Shown: one piece after another, positions 46,601 through 56,500 of the stretch
How positions within the stretch are numbered: position 1 is the stretch's first letter
How the letters are laid out: every line of letters starts with the position of its first letter
DNA from: Amyloporia xantha
Taxonomy: Eukaryota > Basidiomycota > Agaricomycetes > Polyporales > Adustoporiaceae
NCBI GenBank assembly: GCA_036971615.1
Contig: JAYKKR010000050.1
Span: 120,167-184,166, forward strand
Reading direction: 5' to 3'
Length of the DNA: 64,000 nt
Notes under the pieces: model-generated
The model's input: the letters and a program-made list of their open reading frames with translations, nothing else
Databases searched by the model: none
What the model was told of the DNA's origin: nothing
Program-made: the position numbers and the translations under genes

Positions 46601-47516
46601 TTTGAATCTCATACAGCGTAATATCCACCCTACGCGGATCACATGTAATAGAATCGTCCCCTGTTTGCTCTTTGCTCAAATCGATGATGATTTATCTTTA
46701 CTCACGTTGTTGATTGACCTATAGGTACTGTGCGTCTGCGACGAAAGAACCCATGGCTGTGTGCATCACCTTTGATGTTCAAATAATCCTGCCCTTGACG
46801 CGGCTTCGCGGCTGGCTTGGCTATTTTTACTTCGTCAGCTATATTGATCGGTGCTGGTGAACCTATAGTCGACTGTACGTGGTTGCGACGTTACATTGAC
46901 TGGGATTTCGGAGCGGTGACAGTCTTGAGGCTTGTTCATTCACTGAGCTGTCTCGATGTGGGTTTCATGCCTATGTTCTTGATGTGTCGGTTGTTGTTAT
47001 CACTGCCTCGTCAGGTTCTCATTCTTTCCTCGACTGTTCGACTTCCGCTTCCGTTGCACGATAAGGGTCTTTCATGACATTTGTAGCTATTTGTCGGGCC
47101 TGCTTAGCAACCTTTGGCAAGATTAGTGAGACGAAGTCATCAGGAGATGGACAAGTCGCTTCAATGATTTAGCGTCAACATATCTTCCTGAGTGAAGACC
47201 TTGATTCGCTAAAAGCAGCATGGAATATGTACGTGCTACGTATGAATAGCCTTGACTGTATCACTTGCTATACCCCTGAAGCCCTACAGAATGGCGACAA
47301 TTTTGAGTGAAATTTCTGAGTAATTGGAGTGATTTGTTCAAATAGACGCGCGTTCGATGGTGTCAACAAGGTGTCAACATTGTGCGAGACCGACAACCTT
47401 TGTATCTATCGTGTCTTCGACATGTTCTACTTACCATTATCACCTGTATTCTCGTGTCCTCTGAACCATCATAGGATTGCACTTCCTAGAACAAGCGCGT
47501 TGCTTTGTCCCTAACT
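43697..47516. other. Gene-poor intergenic region
   Basis: About 3.8 kb with no recognisable gene. Several short frames exist (for example 44838-45266 minus, 45680-45997 plus, 46389-46679 minus), but they have random-looking composition and no family motifs. No terminal repeats or tandem arrays were found by eye. It may hold decayed sequence or non-coding transcripts. Confidence 0.45.
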
Positions 47517-48515
47517 ATGTCTTCTGAAGCTTCTTCGTCCACGCCTTCGTTTGCGAAGCCACTCCAGCTCCCCATTTCTCAGGACGAACTCGACCGAATC
47601 AATGCTTACTTGCGCGACCTGACGCCCGAGGACATCCTCCGATGGGTCGTCGAGCACGTCCCCGGATTGTATCAAACGACTGCCTTCGGACTCACAGGGC
47701 TCGTCGCGATCGACATGCTCTCGAAGATCACGACCTCGCCACCACCCCTGATCTTCATTGACACGTTGTATCATTTTCCCGAGACGCTAGAGCTCGTGGA
47801 GGAAGTGAAGAGGAGATACGGGTGCCCCATCCATGTATACAAGCCTGAAGAGTGCAGTACGGCGGAAGAATTTGAGAAGAAGTACGGAGAGAAGCTTTGG
47901 GAGACGGATGAGACGCTGTACGATTATCTTGTCAAGGTGCTTAGGAACAGTTTCTCATGACCTAACGAATTGCTGATGCCTGATCTGCTATCTTTAGGTA
48001 GAGCCTGCACGCCGGGCCTACGAAGAACTTGGCGTTAAGGCGGTCATCACTGGCAGACGCGCTTCCCAAGGTGCTGCGCGTGCCAACTTGCAGCCCATGG
48101 AAATCGATAGCACCGGCCTGGTCAAGCTAAATCCGCTCTTCGCGTGGTCGTTCCCATTCGTGGAGTGGTACGTCAAGGAGAACAATGTCCCACGCAACAA
48201 ACTGCTCGACCAAGGCTACCGGAGCGTCGGCGACTGGCACAGCACCGCCAAAAGCGGCGAGGGGGACACGGGTGAGCGAGCAGGCCGTTGGGCAGGGAAG
48301 CAGGAGAAGACGGAGTGTGGTCTGCACGTTGACTACTTTGCGATGAAGGCGGCTGCAGAGAAGAAGGTGGGCGTTACGCCTCTGCGTCTGTCGGACGTTT
48401 TTGCTGACCTCCAACCCCTTTTCTTCAGCTGCAACAGTCGCAGATGAGCGACAAGGTGGGCGCTGATCAGCGAGCAGCTCCCACCACTGTGCCTATCGTC
48501 GGAGCGAGTGCGTAA
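47517..48515 (+). CDS. MET16: Phosphoadenylyl-sulfate (PAPS) reductase
   Basis: Thioredoxin-dependent reduction of PAPS to sulfite and PAP in sulfate assimilation, cytosolic. Three exons (47517-47936, 47998-48366, 48429-48515) give 291 residues, normal for fungal Met16. Family motifs are TTAFGLTGLVAIDML (the PP-loop variant of the ATP-pyrophosphatase fold), PLIFIDTLYHFPETL, YEELGVKAVITGRRASQGAAR and NPLFAWSFPFVEWYV. The catalytic C-terminal motif is KTECGLH with its essential Cys. The C-terminus after the third intron is short and variable. I used the ATG at 47517; no upstream in-frame ATG exists in the open frame. It is flanked by a long gene-poor region on the left, and by the RNase III gene on the right. 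Confidence 0.93.
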
Positions 48516-49171
48516 GTGGGCACGGAGGGCAGGTGTCTGATTGGCAATCGCCAATAATTGCTCGGCTAAACGTCACTTGAATGATGTATCGCGTAGGACT
48601 CCTGATTAATCACCCTGTACTCTACTGATCCCACAGCCACTGTATTCGAACGAAGCCTTGCCTTGTGTAGACATTATTGGATGCGCTGCCCTCGGCCGTT
48701 ATGTGTGCCCCGCGTTTCGCGGTCCGTCGTTCGCAGTAGCGTGTTCGATCCTGTTCGATCCGACTCTCAAGCTCAAGGCGGCGTGTAGTTGGGATCGACA
48801 TGTGTTATATCACCTCTTTCCGGGTCAACGGCGATCCCAGCTGAGTGGTCAGACCCGTAAGCGTCTAAGATGCATCCATGTGGGCCCCCTACTGCATAGC
48901 AGCCAGAGCAGGCGTCAGTAGGGATGTTTTGGCCGGGCGTGGTGGGGAGCATGGCGTCTCGGATCCCTCTGCTCCCGCGGCCTCAATCGACCTCTGGCAC
49001 GAGTCAGCATCAAGCTAGATTGAGGCACCGCAATGGACCATTTTGTCGAGCGCTCTCCCCGGGTAATGGTCGATCTGTCATCTGCATATCGACCTCCGCT
49101 CTGGGCGATATAAAAAGGGCTAGGTGCCGTTGATAACGCCCTCCAGCCTCGAGCACTCATACCCCAGCGCG
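48516..49171. other. Intergenic region between MET16 and the RNase III gene
   Basis: A 656-base spacer with the MET16 3' flank and the RNase III promoter, including a strong TATA box at 49109-49116. No additional gene was recognised. Confidence 0.45.
49109..49116 (+). promoter_or_regulatory. Putative TATA box of the RNase III gene
   Basis: TATAAAAA at this site is followed 56 bases later by the ATG at 49172. This spacing favours the upstream start over the alternative ATG at 49338. Confidence 0.5.
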
Positions 49172-50573
49172 ATGGAAAGTATGCTGGTACAGGACTTGAG
49201 GTATGTGTGCACTCCTCCCGCGACGGGCTCATTAGCGTCTCGCTCACGCGCTCATCGACATGCAGTAAGAAGCCGGAAGTGGCGAGCGGGCGCCCGGCTC
49301 TCAGGTGCGCAGGCTCACTTTCATTGCACTCGCAACGATGGACCCATCAGGACTCTTCAGGCCGCAGCTGGGCCCCGAAGGCCTCCCGCCTCTTCCTCAC
49401 ATCAATTCAGACAAGATACGCCTTCAAATATACACGCATAGAAGCTTCTATGCGAGGCCGACCCATATCTTCGAAGATCTCCCCGAGGATCCGAGTCCTG
49501 ACAACGAGATGTACGTCGTGCAGTGTATGTGAGGGACCGCTACCCAACGTCTTCACAACCCAGGCTGGAACATCTCGGAGATGCGGTCTTGAGTCTGGTT
49601 GTAACGACTCTGATGAGGGAGGTGTACCCGTATCTCCGTGTAGGACCATCGACGGTGAGTACACTATCACAGATTCCAATTGAACGTTGGATAAATTGAT
49701 ATCTATCCCTTTATCAGAAATTACGTGCACTGGTCGTAGGCAATCCTACTCTTGCTACAATGTACGCATCGTGAGGGTCCGTTTCCTCTGTGATTCGGTT
49801 CATTGAATTTCCCGCAGCTCCGTGCAGTATCAGCTCCCGGAACAACTGCGGATGCACCCAGCCCAGGCGATAACGCTGAAGGCTTCGACGAACATCCAGG
49901 GTGTGTACCTTCCTCGCGTCCATCATCATATTCTGACGTTCCATCATCACTCAGCCGATCTCTTCGAGGTGATTCTGGGCTGCAATTCCTGACATACCCA
50001 AACGAACAGCTACTGACTCATCTTCACAGGCCTTCGTCGGAGGGCTGTATCTCGACCAAGGCCTCGAGGCCGTCAAGGCATGGCTGTGCCCCCTCTTCCG
50101 CCCCTACCTCGCCGACGCGTACCGCCACGTCCGTGTCCAGCACGGGCTCTCCCCCGACCCGACGCCGATGTCTCCCACTCCCTCGACGCCCACAAACTCG
50201 TCAAGCCCGGGTCTCCGCCCGGCGCCCTCGCGCATGTCTGCGAACATCGGGCACCTCTCGCTCTTCAACCAGCACCTGCAGCAGCAGGGCAAGGTGATCG
50301 AGTGGGTCTGGACGGACAGCGAGGGCCAGGGGACGCGCACGACGCCGATCTGGGTTGTGCAGGCGATCGTCGGGGAGGATTGTGTTGTGCCGCGGGCGCG
50401 GGAGCACGAAGAAGGCCGCGAAGAACGAGGCCGCGAAGGAGGGCTTGCAGAGAATGGGTATCGCCGTCTCGTGCGTCGTTATGGTTGTCTCTTGGGATGT
50501 GTTGCTAATGGTGGGATGTTACAAGCGCAGCCCTCCGGGGGCGCAGACCTTCTTCTCAGCATATTCTCTCTAG
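49172..50573 (+). CDS. RNase III with C-terminal dsRNA-binding domain, one apparent frameshift
   Basis: Predicted double-strand-specific ribonuclease with a single RNase III domain and dsRBD. Exons: 49172-49200, 49266-49304, 49361-49510, 49564-49654, 49718-49761, 49818-49900, 49955-49968 and 50030 onward. The alternative start is the ATG at 49338, read straight into the third exon. The catalytic signature is intact: NEMLEHLGDAVL (E and D), then LRALVVGNPTLA, and DLFEAFVGGLYLDQG with the second D and E. A Ser/Pro linker leads to the dsRBD (LSLFNQHLQQQGKVIEWVW, then PIWVVQAIVGEDCVV). Here the frame breaks by one base near 50390-50394, and the dsRBD resumes as RGRGSTKKAAKNEAAKEGL. The end after GIAV is uncertain, because a further intron may follow. 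It could act in rRNA or mRNA processing, or silencing. It is not Dicer-like: there is no helicase and no PAZ domain. Confidence 0.75.
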
Positions 50574-50924
50574 ACTTGGGCCGGATGTACGCAGAAGGAC
50601 CTGGACATCCCGCCCCGGTGTGAAGAGGTTGTGCATGGGTCTCGTCAGTCGATTGTTCTCGGGACGATTGAAGGCTTATTAGATGAATAATGTATGCGCT
50701 GCTCTGTACTGCTATCTTGTTGTCATGTTGTTGCTTGCTTTGCTACCACTGTGAATACACGTTGTATGTTGTGATGGTTGTGGAGATTCATTCACTTCAC
50801 TAGTATTTGATACATGGTCAGATCTTCTGGATGGCATATGAACTGAGTAGAATGTGCAATTATGACAGCATAGGCAGGTGATTATAATGTTATGATGGTC
50901 GACGAGTGCGATCGGACAACCTCC
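50574..50924. other. Intergenic 3'-3' region between RNase III and COA3 genes
   Basis: A 351-base AT-rich spacer between convergent genes. It probably holds both 3' UTRs. Nothing else is seen. Confidence 0.45.
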
Positions 50925-51449
50925 CTATGCTATCGACACTAGGTGCCCCCATACGAACGTCTTCGTACCTGGGTCCAACAGGCTCGGAAACCGTCGATCC
51001 AGCAACGCCGGCAGCACACCCCGACCCGCCGCAGACACCGCCGCGACCGACGGAGGGCCCTCCACAGGCTGCGCTGCCACTGCAGGCTCTGTCACCCCTA
51101 CCCCCTTCACCGCACCTTCCGCCATTCTCCTCTCAACCTCCCGCTCCTCCAGGCTCTTCTCCCGCGCCTTCGCCAGTGCGCGCGCCTCCTCGTCCACGTC
51201 GTCGAATACATCCTGCTTTACTGCGCTGACGGAGTAGGCCCATACTCCGGTCGCGAACGCGAGGAGGACCGTCCCGGTGACGGCGTTGCGGATGCGGAAT
51301 GGCTCGCGGGCGCGTTTGAGGCCCGGGGACATGAGCTGGGGGAGAAGCGTGATTGGAGGGCTATGTCAGACACCGGGTCTGCGACGTACGTTGTTGTAAG
51401 GCCTATATGAGGAGTTGGCCTCTTTTCTAGAGATGTATGGGTCGGCCAT
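50925..51449 (-). CDS. COA3: Coa3, cytochrome c oxidase assembly factor
   Basis: Mitochondrial inner-membrane factor that binds newly made Cox1 and links its translation to complex IV assembly. Two exons (51449-51390, 51335-50925) give 156 residues. The N-terminus (YISRKEANSSYRPYNN) leads to KRAREPFRIRNAVTG, the typical positively charged Coa3/CCDC56 entry. A single transmembrane helix follows (VLLAFATGVWAYSV), then SAVKQDVFDDVDEEA and a charged helix (RALAKAREKSLEEREVERRM). The remaining 60 residues are Ala/Pro/Val-rich and not conserved in the family as I know it. It lies next to, and in the same direction as, a second complex IV gene (COX7), 435 bases away. Confidence 0.85.
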
Positions 51450-51884
51450 GGTGTTGACTGTAGCAAGAGCTGCTTGAGGCAAAGACCCTCCGACTCTGCA
51501 CAGAAAGGTGCAGTCACTGCACGTGGGCTCGGGCGACTTCGCATGTCCGACAATCCAGCTGGTCGCCGCAATATTTCCGCCATGCACTTGACAAAAAGGT
51601 GCACTTTATTCTACCCCATGAGCAGTAAAATAGCAACAATATGAGTGCTTTATGATCACGGACAATTGCAATATACGGAAATCTAGCGAATTTAGTGGAC
51701 CAGCCGAAGACACGTCCTGGTCAGTGTAATGATCCAACGAATGACATAACACGTTGCTTGTCCGGTCAACAAAATATTACTCAAGATCACAATGCATGGA
51801 CCAGCAAGGAAAGCAAGCTAGGAGGGCGCCCGGGAGCAGACGAAACCATTACATTCTCTATGGGTTACTTGGACAATGCCTACT
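51450..51884. other. Spacer between COX7 and COA3 genes
   Basis: A 435-base region with the COA3 promoter and COX7 3' flank. No additional gene, repeat or clear TATA box is seen. Confidence 0.4.
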
Positions 51885-52300
51885 CTACTCCGTAGCGGAC
51901 TTGCCCTGTAAGGAGGATCAATGTAAAACCTGGTGATACATATAAGCATAAAACATACCCTGATGAGCGAGTATGCACCGTAGGCAGTGCCCATCATGCC
52001 GAGAGCGAACCCGACGAAGTAGGTCCCTTGACGGACGGTCACGTTCTACTCATAGAAAAGCGCGGTTGGCACTCACTGACGTAGAGCTTGCCGCGGGGAA
52101 GGCGGTAGTACACAGGCTCATGCGAGGCCTGTAGAAGAGTCGGTCGTGAGCTTTAAACTATTTCGGACAAGCCAGCCTACCTGGACCATCCTCTGCATCT
52201 CCGGGACGCGGTTTGGCTCTGACCATACAAATGTTTTAGACAGCTGGAAAATACATGAAAAACTGCAATCCGACTGACTGTTGACGAGTGCGCCCAACAT
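51885..52300 (-). CDS. COX7: Cytochrome c oxidase subunit 7 (COX7A-like)
   Basis: Small single-helix subunit of complex IV in the inner mitochondrial membrane. Five exons (52300-52279, 52218-52181, 52128-52077, 52026-51959, 51905-51885) give 66 residues, normal for the family. The N-terminal NKPNRVPEMQRMVQ corresponds to the NxVPxxQ motif of COX7A. EPVYYRLPRGKLYV is followed by the membrane helix YFVGFALGMMGTAYGAYSL and a short tail IRGKSATE. First and last exons are only 22 and 21 nt. The third intron has two options: a 50-nt intron with donor GTGAGT and acceptor CAAG (used here), or a 35-nt intron with donor GTCAGT that would add NVTVRQG residues. The start codon lies 119 bases from the YAF9 start on the other strand. 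Confidence 0.78.
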
Positions 52301-52419
52301 GGTTGGCTAGTGGTTGTGGGAGAGGATGAGGGAGTTTACGGACGACGGTGACGGCAAAGGGATCGAGGATGAAGTCGGTGGCGGAGTCTCAATCCGCGGC
52401 TCGAGTCGCCTCGACCTCC
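52301..52419. promoter_or_regulatory. Compact divergent promoter of COX7 and YAF9
   Basis: Only 119 bases separate the two outward-facing ATGs, so both transcripts start within a single small nucleosome-free region or have overlapping 5' leaders. No TATA box is evident. Confidence 0.6.
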
Positions 52420-53374
52420 ATGGCCTCAAACGACCGCGTTCGCGTCCGGGTACGTCCTCACTCCCTCTGCTGCCAAAGGCCATTGTTCACAGCCGTCTCT
52501 CATTGCAGGGCCTCAGTATATACAGGCCAATCATCTACGGAAACACCGCTACAGTCCTCACGCCCAAGGAGCGCGAGACGCTGAGCAGCCCAGACCACAC
52601 ACACCGATGGACAGTTGCGGTGCGTAGCGCTGCCTCTGCCCAAGATTCTGAGATTGTTGGCGGTGCGGACGACCTTAGCTACTTTATCAAACGTGTCACT
52701 TTCAAGCTGCATGATACGTATCCCAATCCGACCCGAAGTAAGTCTTAGGCCCTCTACTCTTGTGTGCCTAACTCACCGAGAGCACGTCAGATGTGGACAA
52801 GCATCCCTTTGAGGTTTCAGAAACAGGGGTACGTCTTCACTGACTATACATCCTATCCCAGTCATTAACACACGTGCGAAACTTCAGGTGGGGAGAATTT
52901 GAGATTCAGATTCGCATCACCTTTGTCCCCGAATCAGGCGAGAAAGCCATCATAACTTACCATCACCTCAAGCTTCATCCCTGGACCATCCTCGGAAGCG
53001 GCGAGCCTGAAATACCTCCTCTTGAAGTAGCCATAAAGATGGGGCCAGTACACTCTTGGCAGTACGACGAGATCGTCTTCAACGACCCTTTCCAGTCGTT
53101 CCTGAATATCCTCACCTCGCATCCGCCAACGCCTCTTCCGAGGAACAAAAAGCGTCCCGTCCCCTTTCACACCGCGAACCCGGCGTCACTGGAAGCATCG
53201 AAGGGTGGCGTGCCCGAGTTCACGCAGCAGATGGAGAGGGAGGAAGCGGAGAGGCTGGAGGCAGCAAGGAAGAAAGTGGTCGCAGAGACAGATAAGTGGA
53301 GAGAAAAGCTTATCGAGAAAGAGAAAGAGCTCGAGAAATTGCAAAAGCAGTTGGATGTGACGGGTAGTCTGTGA
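52420..53374 (+). CDS. YAF9: Yaf9/GAS41, YEATS-domain subunit of NuA4 and SWR1
   Basis: Reads acylated histone H3 lysines for the NuA4 acetyltransferase and the SWR1 H2A.Z remodeller. Exons: 52420-52449, 52509-52737, 52791-52828 and 52888-53374. The YEATS domain begins SIYRPIIYGNTATVL and has THRWTVAVRSA (aromatic-cage segment), DLSYFIKRVTFKLHDTYPNP, and PFEVSETG joined to WGEFEIQI. It ends with YHHLKLHPW and YDEIVFNDPFQSF. A C-terminal coiled coil (REEAERLEAARKKVVAE...) matches the family's Swc4-binding helix. At the third donor the run GGGG (52826-52829) leaves one G too many: the phase fits only if the exon ended one base earlier. An extra base in the assembly is the simplest explanation. 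Corrected length is 260 residues. Confidence 0.88.
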
Positions 53375-53508
53375 GATTGTATGATAAGAGAATTCGATGG
53401 TAGGTGCACTGTATGATACATTGTAGCTTTGGGAATGGGTACGAGATACAGCAATGATAATAGTGCTAGTTACAAGAAATAATACACACAACGAAAAGCA
53501 TGTAATAA

Positions 53509-56500
53509 TCAATACCAGGGGGCCCAGCCAGGATACATTCGGGCCTGTAGAACCGCATTAGTATTATTTCCCTTTCGAAGACGGCCGTTTCTCACCAAGT
53601 TCGCGAGATCGGAAGCTTCTTGAATGAGCATCTGAACAAGACTGCTTGTCGAGGTTTCCTTCTCAGGCCTCTCTCGGCTAGTCGTATATATCCCGTTCAG
53701 CTTCTTGTCAATTGGCTTTAGAGCGTCTTTCGCGAGCGTACGAAGATCGACAGTCGAGCGATTGTTTCTGTCACGTTCCTGCAATAAACGCAACGTGAAT
53801 AAGACTTGAAAGGACATCGAACACATCCATTGCCGACCTTCTTGCGCTTCTCATCCTCCCATTCCACAAGAGGATCGTGTATGAATGCATCGAGCACGCT
53901 CATTAGGGTATCTTTGTTGTCTCTCAGTAATTGCATGGTGACCTCGCAGGCGGTACGGAAAACGCCTTCAGCACTTGGTGTCAGAGTGATAGATATTGGT
54001 ACCAGCGTGCCAGCTTACCTTCGACACCAGTGACACCGAAACCATCGACCATGTTCTGAGTGAGTCGGAATGGGACGAGTTCGGGCGTTTCCAACGATTT
54101 ACCCTGACGAAGTACTGTGAATGTGTTGTTAAAGCTAGGAAATGACGACCTACCTTCTCGAACAAACAGTTAAAATCAACATGAACAACGTCTCCGCTGT
54201 TGGTATCTAGCAATATGTTCTCGCAATGTCGATCGCCCAACCTACATAACTGCGTTCGGTACTCAACAGGAAAGAAGATACGCCAGCTTACCCTAGGGAT
54301 GAATCCTATCATGGACATGACTGCCGCTGTTCGGCTATACGTCAGTCTACTAGCAAGCCATGCAGTCGGCTCAGGAAATGTCTCAATGAACCATTCGTGA
54401 AAAACGGTGGGATAGCTAGGCAGAAACATGAGCATTCAGCAAGAAATAGACATCACGCGCACTCACCGCGATAGGATTTGCTGGGTGAAGAACGGAGCAA
54501 CTTCCTTGTCGTTGGGCATCAACTTGATTTGGTCGAAAAATTCCTTGCATATCCGTATACTGTAATTCAAGTAGTTAGGTGGATGGACGACACAGCAGGT
54601 TCGAGAAAATTGGCTCTGACCCAGAATGGGATACCTCGCCTGTCGTAGCTTTTCAGGAGCACTGGTCGAATCGGAATCGTGTTAGGCACCCATTGAATAA
54701 ATCCGCACTCTTCATTCAAAGTGACAACTCCGTAAGTACGAATATCTGTACCAAACGTTCAGTGTCATTTCGAATGCGATCCAGTAAAACTCACGAAGTT
54801 GGCGCCTCCGGGACTCAGAATTCGATTTTAGAAGCTTGTTGATGATAGCATTGAAGTCCATGAGTCGGGCGTCCTTGCGCAGGTCGTCTTTCGGCTTCCC
54901 CAGGAATATATAGATTTGACCGTTGCTCCCTTGGATCGTGATCTTGCGCGGCTTGGCAAGTGACTTCATGACCTCAATCTCGTCGTAGAAACCTATGACA
55001 TGGGTCAGGATTGACAGGAATGGTGACGCATTATGTATCTCTCAGGTGTACTGACGAGCAAAGGTAGGCGCATTGATGGGAAACGGTTGATGAACGGAAT
55101 CAGATGCTGAGTTGGGTGGAAGGGTGGCAGTGAGGGATTCTTGCAATGGGATGATCAGCGGAGAGGGAGGAGTTTAAATAGATTGGGAAAATCCTTTTTC
55201 ATGCTGAGGAGCTTGACCTTGTCGAGGGATAATCACATAATGCAAGCAGCTCTTCCGTCATTTGCAAACTTTCATTGATTAGCTTTGGGACAGCATTTCG
55301 ATTATAAGCCTGTGCATCAGTGCAGTGATCCTGAGCATAAACGACGAACAAGAGGAAATGCATCACTGACACGTAATTGATTCAGAATAGCTCTTCCTCG
55401 ATGGCCTCTCTGTGGTTTAGTAGACTTGACTACTGATGTGAACAGCCAGAGAGCCTGTTTAGGATATTCTTGAATGACCATCGAAATGAGTCGTGATAAG
55501 ACCTCGTAAACGTCATTGTTATTATGACCAACACGAGAAACGATCTGCGGGAAGGCGGTAAACCACTGATGATACCGATATGTCAGCCTGCTTGAGGACT
55601 CCTCTCCTATCATTAATCGTACCTTATAGACCGGGACAGATTTAATGGCGCGGGCGACTTCTGCATTTACCCGTCCGAAAATCTCCCCTCTACAAGTCTG
55701 CTGATTTTCTCCCATATCAAGCCAAAGCGTCAATAGACGTGGGACAGTCTGATAAATGTATTTAGACCCATATCTCATGGCCTTCGCGTACGACCGAACA
55801 GTCATCAGATTCATCCTCGTCCCACTGACAATAAATGAGCACCAAAATTAAGTTCAAGAAGCAACAGCATACCGATTCATCTTGTCCTCTGGTGAAAGGA
55901 CCTTGTAGCATTCATCGTGATACCGTCCAACATGAAACTGACCACTCTCCCATCTTCAAACGTGGTCAGCGGAATTCGACTTATGTAGCAATCAGACTCA
56001 CTTCGGCCATAAGTCTGCCCCTGCACCTAATGCTTTGACGATTTGGGACACGTCATAACGATCAGAGTCATTCATCCATCTCGCCGGAGCACTTGTGCCT
56101 ATAAACACACATGACAGCAACGTGAGATAGATTCGTTTCATTTGCTCACCTTGGCCTTCAACCTCGACTCTTCTGTGTCTTTGGTGAGGTCAATGACCTG
56201 GTTTCCTTCCTCCAGCATACCCGACAATCGCATGCAATTCTCTAATTCTTGCAGTGCACGGAGGGGTTCACCACTTGCTTTCAAAAGTTTCACGTTCGCT
56301 ATGAAGGAGAAAGGGGCATTGCATTGCTGAGCTTGTAACATCGCGCTGTAGGCTGTCTGCCAATGTCCAGCCTTCCTGGCTATCTTGGCGCTGGCTAACC
56401 ACGACTGTCCTATAACCTCCTTAACTTTCTCATTGGGTGAGCGGCTATCGAAGGACGTTTCAGATATCAGTCAGAGGAAGGTAAGATCGAACACCCACAT

